Source: Roseateles chitinivorans
Lineage (GTDB): Bacteria; Pseudomonadota; Gammaproteobacteria; Burkholderiales; Burkholderiaceae_C
Assembly (NCBI RefSeq): GCF_002761755.1
Contig: NZ_PEOG01000012.1
Coordinates: forward strand, 57,878-121,877
Length of the DNA: 64,000 nucleotides
Reading direction: 5' to 3'
Shown: positions 52,808 to 63,949 of the stretch, one piece after another
How positions within the stretch are numbered: position 1 is the first letter of the stretch
Layout: every line of letters begins with the position of its first letter
Position numbers and translations under genes: made by a program
Notes under the pieces: generated by a model
The model's input: only the letters and a program-made list of their open reading frames with translations
Database searches by the model: none
Told to the model about the DNA's origin: nothing

Positions 52808-54412
52808 ATGCACGACAAAGTCCTCATCCTCGACTTCGGTTCCCAGGTGACGCAACTGATCGCGCGCCGCGTGCGCGAAGCCCACGTCTACTGCGAGATC
52901 CATCCCAACGACGTCAGCGACGACTTCATCCGCTCGTTCGCGCCCAAGGCGATCATCCTGTCGGGCAGTCACGCGTCGACCTACGAGGACCATGAGCTGC
53001 GCGCGCCGCAGGCGGTCTGGGACCTGGGCGTGCCGGTGCTGGGCATCTGCTATGGCATGCAGACGATGGCGGTGCAGCTCGGCGGCAAGGTCGAGTGGAG
53101 CGACCACCGCGAGTTCGGCTATGCCGAGGTCCGCGCGCACGGCCACACCAAGCTGCTGTCGGGCGTCCAGGATTTCTCGACGCCGGACGGCCACGGGATG
53201 CTGAAGGTCTGGATGAGCCACGGCGACAAGGTCACCGCGCTGCCGCCGGGCTTCACGCTGATGGCGTCGACGCCGAGCTGCCCGATCGCCGGCATGGCCG
53301 ACGAGGCCAAGGGCTACTACGCCTTCCAGTTCCACCCCGAGGTGACGCACACGGTGCAGGGTGCCGCGATCATCACCCGCTTCGTGCGCGACATCGGCGG
53401 CTGCCGCGGCGACTGGATCATGGGCGACTACATCGAGGAAGCCGTCCAGAAGATCCGCGAGCAGGTCGGTGACGAGGAGGTCATCCTGGGCCTGTCCGGC
53501 GGCGTCGACTCGTCGGTGGCGGCGGCGCTGATCCATCGCGCGATCGGCGACCAGCTGACCTGCGTCTTCGTCGATCACGGCCTGCTGCGCCTGAACGAAG
53601 GCGACCTGGTGATGGACATGTTCGCGGGCAAGCTGCACGCGAAGGTGATCCGCGTCGACGCGAGCGAGCTGTTCCTCGGCCAGCTGGCCGGCGTGACCGA
53701 TCCGGAGCGCAAGCGCAAGATCATCGGCGGCCTGTTCGTCGACGTCTTCAAGGCCGAGGCCGAGAAGCTCAAGGCCAGCGGTGCCGGCCACAAGGGTGCG
53801 ACCTTCCTCGCGCAGGGCACCATCTACCCGGACGTGGTGGAGAGCGGCGGCACCAAGACCAAGAAGGCCACGACGATCAAGAGCCACCACAACGTGGGCG
53901 GTCTGCCGGAGCAACTGGGGCTGAAGCTGCTGGAACCGCTGCGGGAACTGTTCAAGGACGAGGTCCGCGAGCTGGGCGTCGCGCTGGGGCTGCCGCCGGA
54001 GATGGTCTATCGCCATCCGTTCCCGGGTCCGGGCCTGGGCGTGCGCATCCTGGGCGAGGTCAGGAAGGAGTACGCGGACCTGCTGCGCCGCGCCGATGCG
54101 ATCTTCATCGAGGAGCTTCGCAACACCCGCGACGAGGCGACGGGCAAGACCTGGTACGAGTTGACCAGCCAGGCGTTCACCGTGTTCCTGCCGGTGAAGA
54201 GCGTGGGCGTGATGGGCGACGGCCGGACCTACGACTACGTGGTGGCGCTGCGCGCGGTACAGACCAGCGACTTCATGACGGCGGACTGGGCGGAACTGCC
54301 GTACAGCCTGCTCAAGCGCTGCTCGGGCCGCATCATCAACGAAGTCCGCGGCATCAATCGCGTCACCTACGACGTCTCGAGCAAGCCGCCGGCGACGATC
54401 GAGTGGGAATGA
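52808..54412 (+). CDS. guaA: GMP synthase GuaA
   Basis: A 534-residue glutamine-dependent amidotransferase: class I GATase domain with the catalytic Cys in LGICYGMQ and His/Glu in [10 protein letters not shown], the ATP-pyrophosphatase P-loop [15 protein letters not shown], and the dimerisation domain ending [17 protein letters not shown], the invariant C terminus. Converts XMP made by GuaB to GMP. A strong terminator follows. Confidence 0.98.
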   Translation: MHDKVLILDFGSQVTQLIARRVREAHVYCEIHPNDVSDDFIRSFAPKAIILSGSHASTYEDHELRAPQAVWDLGVPVLGICYGMQTMAVQLGGKVEWSDHREFGYAEVRAHGHTKLLSGVQDFSTPDGHGMLKVWMSHGDKVTALPPGFTLMASTPSCPIAGMADEAKGYYAFQFHPEVTHTVQGAAIITRFVRDIGGCRGDWIMGDYIEEAVQKIREQVGDEEVILGLSGGVDSSVAAALIHRAIGDQLTCVFVDHGLLRLNEGDLVMDMFAGKLHAKVIRVDASELFLGQLAGVTDPERKRKIIGGLFVDVFKAEAEKLKASGAGHKGATFLAQGTIYPDVVESGGTKTKKATTIKSHHNVGGLPEQLGLKLLEPLRELFKDEVRELGVALGLPPEMVYRHPFPGPGLGVRILGEVRKEYADLLRRADAIFIEELRNTRDEATGKTWYELTSQAFTVFLPVKSVGVMGDGRTYDYVVALRAVQTSDFMTADWAELPYSLLKRCSGRIINEVRGINRVTYDVSSKPPATIEWE

Positions 54413-54427
54413 GCGCTTCGCGCCGAT

Positions 54428-54459
54428 GAACAAGGGCCCTGCGGGGCCCTTGTTCGTTT
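54428..54459 (+). terminator. Strong terminator after guaA
   Basis: A 12-base perfect stem GAACAAGGGCCC / GGGCCCTTGTTC with loop TGCG followed by GTTT. Confidence 0.88.
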
Positions 54460-54551
54460 GTGGCCGCGATGTCTCTATCGCTGGATCGACAGGGGCATTC
54501 GCGCCGCTGTCGCTGATCGCGGTCACCCCGAAGCGCCGGCGCGCCTCGCTT

Positions 54552-54570
54552 GCTGACACGCCGTGTCAGC
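54552..54570 (+). promoter_or_regulatory. Perfect 19-bp palindromic operator upstream of NIPSNAP gene
   Basis: GCTGACACG-C-CGTGTCAGC, nine-base perfect arms. A -10-like CAGAAT is at 54580-54585, so the palindrome would cover the -35 region, the expected position for a repressor operator (TetR/MarR-type symmetry). No regulator gene is adjacent. Confidence 0.6.
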
Positions 54571-54624
54571 GCCGCTACCCAGAATCGGTCGATCCCCTCG
54601 ATGCCACCGATCACGGAGCCCGCC

Positions 54625-55365
54625 ATGGACCATCGCCACCCCGTCTTCGAACTGCGCCAGTACAAGATCGTCAAGGGCGAGCGCGACCGCTTCATGCGGC
54701 TGTTCGACGAGGCCTTCGTCGACTCGCAGGAAGCGCTGGGCATGCGGCTGTACGGCCAGTTCGCCGACCTCGACGACCCGGACCGCTTCGTCTGGATCCG
54801 CGGCTTCGACGACATGGCCGCACGCGAGCGCACCCTCGACGCGTTCTACGCCGGCCCGGTCTGGCAGGCCCGACGCGGCGAAGCCAACCCGCTGCTCGTC
54901 GACAACGACAACGTGCTGCTGCTGCGCCCGCCGCTGGAAGCCTCGATCCCCGCGCGCATCGACCTGGCGCGCGAAGCGGCGCGCGCAGGAGGCGCGGCCG
55001 GGTCGGGCCTCCTGCTGATCCATCTCTGCTACCTCTGGAAGGATCCCGCCGATCCCGAGGACGGCTTCGCGCGCTTCTTCGAGCACGAGGTCGCGCCGGC
55101 GCTCGAGTCCGCCGGGCTGCCGGTGGTCGGCAGCTTCATCCCGGAACGCTCGCCCAACAACTTCCCGCGACTGCCGGTGCGGGAGGGCGAGAAGGTTTTC
55201 GTCTGGATGACGCGTGCCGCCGATGCGGACGACTGGGTCCTGCGCTGGAGCGCCTGTCGGCATTCCACGGCCTGGCGCGCGCTGGACTCGCGCTGGCGCG
55301 ACGCGCAGGAGCGGGCACCGCAGATCCTGCGTCTGCGACCGAGCGTCGGCTCGGCCCTGCGCTGA
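54625..55365 (+). CDS. NIPSNAP-family protein
   Basis: A 246-residue protein with an N-terminal NIPSNAP/dimeric alpha-beta barrel domain (VFELRQYKIVKGERDRFMRLFDE, LYGQFADLDDPDRFVWIRGF, then DAFYAGPVW) and a less conserved second half that may be a degenerate second copy. GGAG eight bases before the ATG at 54625 favours this start over 54601. The family is associated with small-molecule or stress responses; the reaction is unknown. It sits behind a palindromic operator-like site. Confidence 0.8.
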   Translation: MDHRHPVFELRQYKIVKGERDRFMRLFDEAFVDSQEALGMRLYGQFADLDDPDRFVWIRGFDDMAARERTLDAFYAGPVWQARRGEANPLLVDNDNVLLLRPPLEASIPARIDLAREAARAGGAAGSGLLLIHLCYLWKDPADPEDGFARFFEHEVAPALESAGLPVVGSFIPERSPNNFPRLPVREGEKVFVWMTRAADADDWVLRWSACRHSTAWRALDSRWRDAQERAPQILRLRPSVGSALR

Positions 55366-55438
55366 GCCGGGCCCCGGCGCCAGGATTCGCGCGCATGGCT
55401 ATGCTTCCCGCCATCGCCTCGTTTCCCGGACCCTTCCC

Positions 55439-55666
55439 ATGCGCAGCGCCCTGTCCATTCTTGCCGTCGTGATCGTGCTCAGCATCGTGATGCTCACCGC
55501 GAAGAAGCAGATGGAAACCATGAAGCCCCGCCCGCCCGCAGCGTCCGCCGCCTCCTCGGGCGCGGCCGGTGCATCGGGCCCGCCTCAACCCGAGGCGGTC
55601 GGTCGCCAGGTCCAGGACCTGATGAAGCAGGGCGAGCAGCGCGCCTCGGAGGCTGACGCGCCATGA
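55439..55666 (+). CDS. Small single-pass membrane protein
   Basis: A 75-residue protein: one N-terminal hydrophobic helix (LSILAVVIVLSIVML) followed by a Pro/Ala/Ser linker and a charged helix (GRQVQDLMKQGEQRASEAD). No family is recognised. It is supported by the start/stop overlap (ATGA) with the following RNA-ligase-like gene and by a normal membrane-anchor composition. Confidence 0.6.
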   Translation: MRSALSILAVVIVLSIVMLTAKKQMETMKPRPPAASAASSGAAGASGPPQPEAVGRQVQDLMKQGEQRASEADAP

Positions 55667-56215
55667 CCGTGCATGCGCTCTTCTTCTGCCTGCGGCCCGA
55701 CCCGGCCACCGCGGCGAGGCTGGGGCGCACTCTCGGTCGACATCGCGCGGCGTTTCGGGCTGCGCATTCGCCCACCGCGCACGGAGCGCCTGCATGTGAC
55801 GCTCCACCACCTCGGCTGGTATGACGACGAGACCGACCAGACCGCAGCAATGGCTGAAGTCCGGCAACTCGCGGAGAACGCCGCCGCGGCGCTCCGGCAC
55901 GGGCCAGTCCGGGTCGACTTCGACCAGTTGCTGAGCTTCACTCGCAAGCCGCGCAACCTGCCGCTGGTGCTCAGCGGCGGCGCGTGCCTGGACGGCGTCC
56001 GCGCGATGCGGGCCGCGCTCGGCGAGCGGCTCCATGCGGCGGGCCTGCGGACCGATCCGCACTTCACGCCGCATCTCACGCTCTTCTACGACGATGTCGC
56101 CGTCGAGCCGCAACCCTTCCTCGTGCCCGGCTGGACCGCGTCCGAGGTGCTGCTGCTGGACAGCCTGCAGGGGCAGTCCAGGCATGTGGACCTCGCGCGC
56201 TGGCCGCTGGGCTGA
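55663..56215 (+). pseudogene. thpR: 2'-5' RNA ligase/cyclic phosphodiesterase (ThpR-like), frameshifted
   Basis: The N terminus starts at ATG 55663 (MTVHALFFCLRPDPATAARL) but the body of the family, with both HxTx motifs (HVTLHHLG and HLTLFYDD), continues in the +1 frame after the GGGG run at 55722-55725. Deleting one G restores an unbroken family-like protein (AARLGALSVDIARRFGLRIR...). This is therefore either a real single-base frameshift that inactivates the gene or a sequencing error in a homopolymer. The start overlaps the preceding small gene by four bases. Intact members hydrolyse 2',3'-cyclic phosphates on RNA. Confidence 0.75.
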
Positions 56216-56254
56216 GGCGGCGGAACCGACGCGGCGGCGCGGCTGATCGGCGGA

Positions 56255-56854
56255 TCAGCCCGCCAGCTTCGCCGCGATCTTCGCGACGTGCTCGCCCTGG
56301 AAGCGCGCCATCGCCAGTTCGTTCTCGCTCGGCTGGCGCTTGCCGTCGCCGCCGGCGATCGTCGTCGCGCCGTAGGGGCTGCCCCCGGTGGTCTCGTCCA
56401 GGGTCATCTGGCGCTTCTCCGAGTAGGGCAGGCCCACGATCACCATGCCCAGGTGCAGCAGCACCGTGTGGAAGCTGGTCAGCGTGGTCTCCTGGCCGCC
56501 GTGCTGTGTGGCGGTGCTGGCGAACACGCTGCCGACCTTGCCCACCAGCGCGTTCTTCGCCCACAGCCCGCCGGTCTGGTCGAGAAAGTTCTTCATCTGC
56601 GCGGCCATGTTCCCGTAGCGGGTCGGCGTGCCGAAGATCACCGCGTCGTACTGGGTCAGGTCCTCGACCTTGGCCACCGGCGCCGGCTGGTCGAGCTTGA
56701 AGCCGCTCTTCTTCGCGACCTCCTCGGGCACCAGCTCCGGCACGCGCTTGAGGTCGACGGTCGCGCCGCCGTTGCGCGCGCCTTCGGCGACCGCATGGGC
56801 CATCTGCTCCACATGGCCATAGGACGAGTAGTACAGGACAAGCACCTTGCTCAT
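56255..56854 (-). CDS. wrbA: NAD(P)H:quinone oxidoreductase WrbA
   Basis: A 199-residue flavodoxin-like FMN enzyme: [19 protein letters not shown], the FMN-binding [19 protein letters not shown], and the WrbA-specific [16 protein letters not shown]. It reduces quinones by two electrons and protects against redox stress. The start at 56854 is family-typical. It stands alone. Confidence 0.95.
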   Translation of the reverse strand: MSKVLVLYYSSYGHVEQMAHAVAEGARNGGATVDLKRVPELVPEEVAKKSGFKLDQPAPVAKVEDLTQYDAVIFGTPTRYGNMAAQMKNFLDQTGGLWAKNALVGKVGSVFASTATQHGGQETTLTSFHTVLLHLGMVIVGLPYSEKRQMTLDETTGGSPYGATTIAGGDGKRQPSENELAMARFQGEHVAKIAAKLAG

Positions 56855-56969
56855 GACATTCCCCGCTGCGTGGTTGGACCAGCGCCGAGGCTAACGGCCC
56901 GCCCGCCGGACGCAAACCCTCATGGTGGCGGCAGGGGCTTTCGTCCTGGGCGTGTGAAGACCACGCCGC

Positions 56970-58190
56970 TCAGGCCGGATCGACGATCTCCCGCGCCAGC
57001 GCGCGCAGGCTCAGCGGCGCGGAGCCCTCGGCATGGTTGGAGATGGTCACATAGGCCGGCTGGCCAGCCTCGGCGGTGGCGCGAACGACCTTCGCCAGCA
57101 CCGCCCGGGTCTCCGGATCCGGATCCATGATGGCCGCGTACTCGCCGTACTTCTGCTCCGCGTCCTCGTAGCCGAACGGCCCATGGACCCGGTGCAGGTT
57201 CCACCGGCAGACCAGCGGCCCGGGCCACATCGCGCGCAGCAGCGGCAGCTGGTCCTGGATCGGCGGCAGCTTCGGATGCAGCCCGAGGCAATACCGCGCG
57301 CCGGTGTCCTTGAGCACGGCGACGAAGTCCGGCGTGAGCCACTCGGGATCGCGGACTTCCACCGCCACCACCGCCTCCGGCGCCACGTCGCGCAGCGAGG
57401 GCAGGGCGGCCAGCATCGCGTGCAGCCGGTCGAGCTGCTCCGGCATGCGGCCCAGCATCGACAAGGGCAGCGGGCTGAGCTGGAACACCAGCGCGCCGAT
57501 GCGCGTGCCCAGCCCGGCGATCGCCGGCTCGATGAACTCCTGGATCGCGAGGCGGGCATCCAGGAAGGCGGTATTGGCCTGGCGGCCGCGGCCGTCCTCG
57601 GTCCGCACCTGGGCGTCGGTCACCAGGCTCGGCGCCTTGACCGTGAAGCGGAAGTCCTCGGGGACCTGCTGCGCATAGCGCTCGTACTGGCTGGCCGTCA
57701 GCGACTGGTAGAAGCCGCGGTCGATGCTGACCGCGCGATGCAACGGCTGCTGCGCATACGCGCTCAGGCCATTGCGCGACAGATTGGATTCACCATGCCG
57801 GCCGGCCCAGACGATGCCCTGCCAGCCGGGATAGCTCCACGACGAGGTGCCGAGCCGGATCCGCGGCGACAGCGCGGCGGCGAGGGCGGCCTGCGACTCC
57901 TCCACGGGCTGCGGCTGGATGCCGGCACGGCGGCGCTTGGGCGCGCCGTCGGGGGCGGAGGGGTCTCCAAGGGCATCGCGGTCGCCATCGGCGATGGAGG
58001 GATCGTCGCGGTCGCCGTCAGCACCCGAATCGGCACGCGCATCGGCATTGAGGGTGCCGCCGGCAGGGCCGACGCCATCGGCGCCGCCCGCACCACGCCG
58101 CGCCTTCGCGGGCCTGGCCTCGACCGCGGGCGGCGGAGGCAGCAGCTCGCCGAAGAGGTCGTCCTGGTGGCCGGGGAACTCCTGTTGCAT
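56970..58190 (-). CDS. DUF72-domain protein
   Basis: A 406-residue protein with a DUF72 TIM-barrel-like domain from about residue 110: LGTSSWSYPGWQGIVW, FYQSLTASQYERYAQQVPEDFRFTVKAP, and CRWNLHRVHGPFGYEDAE. The first ~100 residues are low-complexity Asp/Ala/Gly-rich, unusual in length for the family. Function unknown; DUF72 proteins have been suggested as ribosome- or DNA-repair-associated but without firm evidence. Confidence 0.85.
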   Translation of the reverse strand: MQQEFPGHQDDLFGELLPPPPAVEARPAKARRGAGGADGVGPAGGTLNADARADSGADGDRDDPSIADGDRDALGDPSAPDGAPKRRRAGIQPQPVEESQAALAAALSPRIRLGTSSWSYPGWQGIVWAGRHGESNLSRNGLSAYAQQPLHRAVSIDRGFYQSLTASQYERYAQQVPEDFRFTVKAPSLVTDAQVRTEDGRGRQANTAFLDARLAIQEFIEPAIAGLGTRIGALVFQLSPLPLSMLGRMPEQLDRLHAMLAALPSLRDVAPEAVVAVEVRDPEWLTPDFVAVLKDTGARYCLGLHPKLPPIQDQLPLLRAMWPGPLVCRWNLHRVHGPFGYEDAEQKYGEYAAIMDPDPETRAVLAKVVRATAEAGQPAYVTISNHAEGSAPLSLRALAREIVDPA

Positions 58191-58205
58191 GGGCCGGCAG
58201 CATAG

Positions 58206-59902
<1,697 letters not shown>

Positions 59903-60000
59903 CCGACGGCACGCTCACCGCGCGAGCCGGGCCGCTATGATCCGCCCCGGCAGCGGCCGGCCTCCACGAGGGGCGCGGCCTTGGCAACAATCTGGCAATG

Positions 60001-60030
60001 CCGCATCCCCAGGATGCGGCGTTTGCTTTT
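60001..60030 (+). terminator. Terminator-like hairpin between ldcA and the peptide ABC operon
   Basis: Eight-base perfect stem CCGCATCC / GGATGCGG with loop CCA, followed by C and GTTTGCTTTT. It lies 14 bases before the next start codon, downstream of a possible promoter (TATGAT, 59936-59941), so it may end ldcA transcription or act as a leader attenuator. Confidence 0.7.
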
Positions 60031-60043
60031 GGGAAGGATGACG

Positions 60044-62377
60044 ATGTCGTCGGGGCTGTGGAACGCGTCGCTGCACGCGGCTGAGGGCTGGCGTGCGGCG
60101 TGGGCCCGGTTCGCGGCGAGTTGCCGCCTCGCCGGCGTGGCGTGGATGGCGGCGGCGGTGTCGCTGCTGGCCGCCTGCAACAACAGTCCCTATCCGGCCG
60201 GCGCGGCCGAGGACAACACCCTCTACCTGTCCTTCGACGAGCGCTCGCCGCGCTACCTGGACCCCACCGCCTCCTACACGGCGCCGGAGTCGGTCTACAC
60301 CTACCAGATCACCGAGCCGCTGTACGGCTATCACTACCTGAAGCGGCCCTACACGCTGATCCCGCGCGCCGCGGCCGCGGTGGTCAAGCCGTATTACCTC
60401 GACGCGCAGGGCCGGCGCCTGCCCGAGGACGCGCCCGCCGACCAGATCGCGCAGAGCGTCTACGACGTGCCCATCCGTCCCGGCATCCTGTACGCGCCCA
60501 GCCCCGCATTCGCCAAGGACGCGCAGGGCAATTACCGCTACCACCACCTGACGGCCAGGGAGCTCGGCGACAAGCGCTCGCCCTGGCAGTTCGAGCACCA
60601 GGGCACCCGGGAGCTCGAGGCCGCGGACTTCGTCTACGCCCTCAAGCGCCACGCGACCACGCGCATCGAGGCGCCGATCTTTGGCCTGTTCTCCGAGCAC
60701 GTGCTCGGCCTGAAGGACTACGGCGCGCTGATCCGGGAAGAAAACGCGAAGCTGCTCAAGGGGCTGCCCGAGAACACCCCGGACAAGCCCTTCCTGGACT
60801 TCCGCAAGTGGCCGCTGGAAGGCGCCGAGGCGGTGGACCGGCACCTGCTGCGCGTGCGCATCAAGGGCAAGTACCCGCAGTGGTCCTACTGGATGTCGAC
60901 GACCTTCATGTCGCCGATCCCGTGGGAGGTGGACCTGTTCTATGCCCAGCCCGGCATGGCCGAGCACGGCCTGTCCTGGAACCAGTGGCCAGTCGGCACC
61001 GGGCCGTACATGATGACGACGTACCAGCAGGATCGCCGCCATGTGATGTCGCGCAATCCGAACTACCGCAAGGACGACCTGTATCCCTGCGAGGGCATGC
61101 CCGACGACGGTCCGGCCGGCCGCCTGGCCGACTGTGGCAAGCCGATGCCCTTCATCGACAAGATCGTCGCCACGCTGATCAAGGAACGGGTGCCGCGCAA
61201 GGAGCTTTTCAAGCAGGGCTACCTGGACATGCCCGACCTGGAGCGCGGCGACTGGGGCGTCGAGTTCTACGCCGACGCCAGCGACTCCGCCGAGACCGAC
61301 GCCTTCTTCCGCCAGCGTGGCTTCGCCTTCCCGCGCTCGACCGATCCCAACAACTGGTACCTGGGCTTCAACATGCTCGACCCGGTGATCGGCAAGGGCA
61401 AGACGCCGGAGGAGGATGCGCGCCACCGCAAGCTGCGCCAAGCCCTGTCCATCGCGATCGACTGGGAGGAGGGCTACGGTCGCATCTTCAAGAATCGCGG
61501 CGGCGTGACCGCCTACGGGCCGGTGCCGCCGGGTGTCTTCGGCTCGCGCGAGGCGCAGCCCGGCTACTTCAATCCGGTCACCCACAAGCGGGTGGACGGC
61601 AAGATCGAGCGGCGCTCGCTTGACGAGGCCCGGGCGCTGCTGGCCGAGGCCGGTTACCCCGAGGGCCGCGACGCCAGGACCGGCCAGCCGCTGGTGCTCA
61701 ACTACGACTTCATGCGCACGGTCACGCCGGAGGTGAAGGCGGAGAACGACTGGCTGGTGAAGCAGTTCGCCAAGCTCGGCGTGCAGCTCGACGTGCGGGC
61801 GACCGACTACAACCAGTTCCAGGAGAAGGTCCGACAGGGCAAGCACCAGGTCTTCTGGTGGGGCTGGTTCGCCGACTATCCGGATGCCGAGAACTTCCTG
61901 TTCCTGCTCTACGGGCCCAACAGCAAGTCGCTGCACGAGGGCGAGAACTCCGCCAACTACGAGAACCGCGAGTACGACCAGCTCTTCAAGCAGGTGCAGG
62001 TGCTCGACGACGGGCTGCAGAAGCAGCAGGTGATCGACCGCATGGTGCAGATCGCCCAGCAGGACGCTCCCTGGGCCTTCGGCTACTGGGCCTGGACCGG
62101 CCAGGCCTATCAGCGCTGGGTGCACAACGGCAAGCCCAGCATCGTGATCCGCGATCCGGTGCGCTACCACCGCATCGATCCGCAACAGCGCGCCAAGCGC
62201 CAGGGCGAATGGAACCGGCCGGTCTGGTGGCCGCTGCTGGTGCTGGTGGTGGGCTTCGCCGCGATCGTCTGGATGACGCGGCGCAGCTTCCGCAAACGCG
62301 AGACCGCGACCGCCCGCGGCACCGCCGCGCCTCTGGCCGCCAACGAAGCCCGACGCGCGGCCCGGGGAGCCGACTGA
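60044..62377 (+). CDS. Oligopeptide-type ABC substrate-binding lipoprotein with C-terminal TM helix
   Basis: A 777-residue OppA/DppA-family binding protein, longer than usual. It has a lipoprotein signal with lipobox LLAAC (Cys45). Conserved parts include LYLSFDERSPRYLDPTASYTA, WPVGTGPYMMTTYQ, DPNNWYLGFNMLDPVIG and RKLRQALSIAID. Residues 726-745 (PVWWPLLVLVVGFAAIVWMT) form a clear membrane helix followed by a basic tail, so the protein would be tethered at both ends. ATG 60044 has AAGG upstream. Its stop overlaps the permease start by one base. Confidence 0.9.
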   Translation: MSSGLWNASLHAAEGWRAAWARFAASCRLAGVAWMAAAVSLLAACNNSPYPAGAAEDNTLYLSFDERSPRYLDPTASYTAPESVYTYQITEPLYGYHYLKRPYTLIPRAAAAVVKPYYLDAQGRRLPEDAPADQIAQSVYDVPIRPGILYAPSPAFAKDAQGNYRYHHLTARELGDKRSPWQFEHQGTRELEAADFVYALKRHATTRIEAPIFGLFSEHVLGLKDYGALIREENAKLLKGLPENTPDKPFLDFRKWPLEGAEAVDRHLLRVRIKGKYPQWSYWMSTTFMSPIPWEVDLFYAQPGMAEHGLSWNQWPVGTGPYMMTTYQQDRRHVMSRNPNYRKDDLYPCEGMPDDGPAGRLADCGKPMPFIDKIVATLIKERVPRKELFKQGYLDMPDLERGDWGVEFYADASDSAETDAFFRQRGFAFPRSTDPNNWYLGFNMLDPVIGKGKTPEEDARHRKLRQALSIAIDWEEGYGRIFKNRGGVTAYGPVPPGVFGSREAQPGYFNPVTHKRVDGKIERRSLDEARALLAEAGYPEGRDARTGQPLVLNYDFMRTVTPEVKAENDWLVKQFAKLGVQLDVRATDYNQFQEKVRQGKHQVFWWGWFADYPDAENFLFLLYGPNSKSLHEGENSANYENREYDQLFKQVQVLDDGLQKQQVIDRMVQIAQQDAPWAFGYWAWTGQAYQRWVHNGKPSIVIRDPVRYHRIDPQQRAKRQGEWNRPVWWPLLVLVVGFAAIVWMTRRSFRKRETATARGTAAPLAANEARRAARGAD

Positions 62378-63360
62378 TGTTCAAGTACCTGACTCGCCGG
62401 CTGGCCTACGGGCTGGCCATCCTGGTCGGCGTCAACCTGCTGACCTTCTTCCTGTTCTTCACCGTCAACACGCCGGACGACATGGCCCGGCTGAACATCG
62501 GCGGCAAGCGCGTCACGCAGGAACAGATCGACAAGTGGAAGGCCGAGCGCGGCTACGACAAGCCGCTGTACTGGGACGCCTCGCGCTCCGGCGCCGAGCA
62601 GCTGACCCACACCGTCTTCTGGGAGCGCTCGGTCTCGCTGATGCTGCTGGAGTTCGGCCGCTCCGACGCCCGCCAGGCGGTGGACATCGGTCATGAGATC
62701 AAGACCCGCATGGGGGTGAGCCTGCAGCTGGCGGTGCCGATCTTCGTGCTGCAGCTGATCGTGAGCGTGGCCTTCGCGCTGCTGCTGACCTTCTTCCGCA
62801 ACTCGCGCATCGACTTCTGGGGCGTGGTGCTGTGCGTGCTGATGCTGTCGATCTCCAGCCTCTTCTACATCATCGTCGGCCAGTTCTTCTTCTCGCGCGT
62901 GCTGCGCCTGGTGCCGATCAACGGCTATGAACCGGGCCTGGACGCGATCAAGTTCCTGGCGCTGCCGATCGCGCTCTCGCTGCTGTCGCGGCTGGGCGGC
63001 GAGGCGCGGCTGTACCGGGCGATGCTGCTGGAGGAGGTCGGCAAGGACTACGTACGCACCGCCCGCGCCAAGGGCCTGTCCGAGCCGGTCGTGCTGATGC
63101 GCCACGTGCTGCGCAACGCGCTGATTCCCATCATCACCAGCGCCGGCGCCTACCTGCCCTACGTCTTCCTGGGCAGCCTGGTGTTCGAGAGCTTCTTCGG
63201 CATCCCCGGCCTGGGCGCCTTCGTCATCGAGGCGATCACCGGGCAGGACTTCGCCATCGTGCGCACCATGGTGTTCCTCGGCGCGCTGCTCTACATCGCC
63301 AGCAATGCGCTGATCGACGTGATCTACACCTGGGTCGATCCGCGCGTGCGGCTGGCCTGA
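62377..63360 (+). CDS. Peptide ABC transporter permease (OppB-like)
   Basis: A 327-residue permease: first membrane helix RLAYGLAILVGVNLLTFFLFF, then a hydrophilic loop (about 30-105), then the binding-protein-dependent transport domain with the EAA-like loop KDYVRTARAKGLSEPVVLMRHVLRNALIPI. The start (ATG overlapping the binding-protein stop) is family-typical. The second permease follows 33 bases later. Confidence 0.93.
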   Translation: MFKYLTRRLAYGLAILVGVNLLTFFLFFTVNTPDDMARLNIGGKRVTQEQIDKWKAERGYDKPLYWDASRSGAEQLTHTVFWERSVSLMLLEFGRSDARQAVDIGHEIKTRMGVSLQLAVPIFVLQLIVSVAFALLLTFFRNSRIDFWGVVLCVLMLSISSLFYIIVGQFFFSRVLRLVPINGYEPGLDAIKFLALPIALSLLSRLGGEARLYRAMLLEEVGKDYVRTARAKGLSEPVVLMRHVLRNALIPIITSAGAYLPYVFLGSLVFESFFGIPGLGAFVIEAITGQDFAIVRTMVFLGALLYIASNALIDVIYTWVDPRVRLA

Positions 63361-63393
63361 CGCGACCCCGCGCACCCCGACAAGAGACTGCAC

Positions 63394-63942
63394 ATGGGAT
63401 TCAAGGTCGTCATCCTCTGGACCGACGTGGCGCTGTGGGCGATGTTCGCGGCGCTGGTCTTCTATATCGCGCGGCTGATCCGGCGCCCGCACCTGCGCGC
63501 CAACTGGCAGCGGGTGCTGCGCGACCCGGCCGCGTTGAGCGCCGGCGTGGTGCTGGTGCTGTTCCTGGCCGTGACCGCGCTCGACAGCCTGCACTTCCGC
63601 CGCGCGCTGGTCGACAGCCCGGCGGGCCAGCAGTTCTACGAGACCCGCACCGAGTCGGTCCTGGACCTGTTGCTGGCACGCCAGATCGCGATGCGCGAGA
63701 CCAGCTACTCGGCACCGCTGGCCTATCAGGGCTTCACCTTGGACAGCGTCGCGCACGGCAGCGAGATCGTGCGCGAGTTCCCGCGCCTGGCCTTCGGCGG
63801 CGCGCACCTGAAAGATCCGGCGCGCGACTGGCAGGCCGACCTTGCGCGGCGCGCCCTGACCGGCCTGGCCGCGGGCGCCGCCGCCGCGGTGCCTGTCGTG
63901 GGTCGATCCCTTCTGGGGATCGACCATGGGCGCCGATTCTAG
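63394..63942 (+). CDS. Second peptide ABC permease (OppC-like), apparently truncated
   Basis: The frame encodes 182 residues: two membrane segments near the N terminus (TDVALWAMFAALVFYIARLI and SAGVVLVLFLAVTALD), a periplasmic-type domain and the beginning of a hydrophobic stretch (GLAAGAAAAVPVV), then ends in an odd tail (GRSLLGIDHGRRF). The permease core, with an EAA loop expected for OppC, is missing. The stop at 63942 follows immediately after a 10-base-arm hairpin. No ATPase gene can fit in the remaining 58 bases. It is likely disrupted by deletion, insertion or assembly join; identity as the partner of the upstream permease is by position. Confidence 0.7.
   Translation: MGFKVVILWTDVALWAMFAALVFYIARLIRRPHLRANWQRVLRDPAALSAGVVLVLFLAVTALDSLHFRRALVDSPAGQQFYETRTESVLDLLLARQIAMRETSYSAPLAYQGFTLDSVAHGSEIVREFPRLAFGGAHLKDPARDWQADLARRALTGLAAGAAAAVPVVGRSLLGIDHGRRF
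63901..63925. repeat. Hairpin at the end of the truncated permease
   Basis: GGTCGATCCC / GGGATCGACC, ten-base perfect arms with a five-base TTCTG loop and no T tract. It sits inside the last codons of the truncated frame. Confidence 0.7.
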
Positions 63943-63949
63943 GTGCCGG

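Noticed and set aside
63394..63942. A complete OppC permease
   Set aside because: Length and missing EAA-loop domain show it is only the N-terminal portion.
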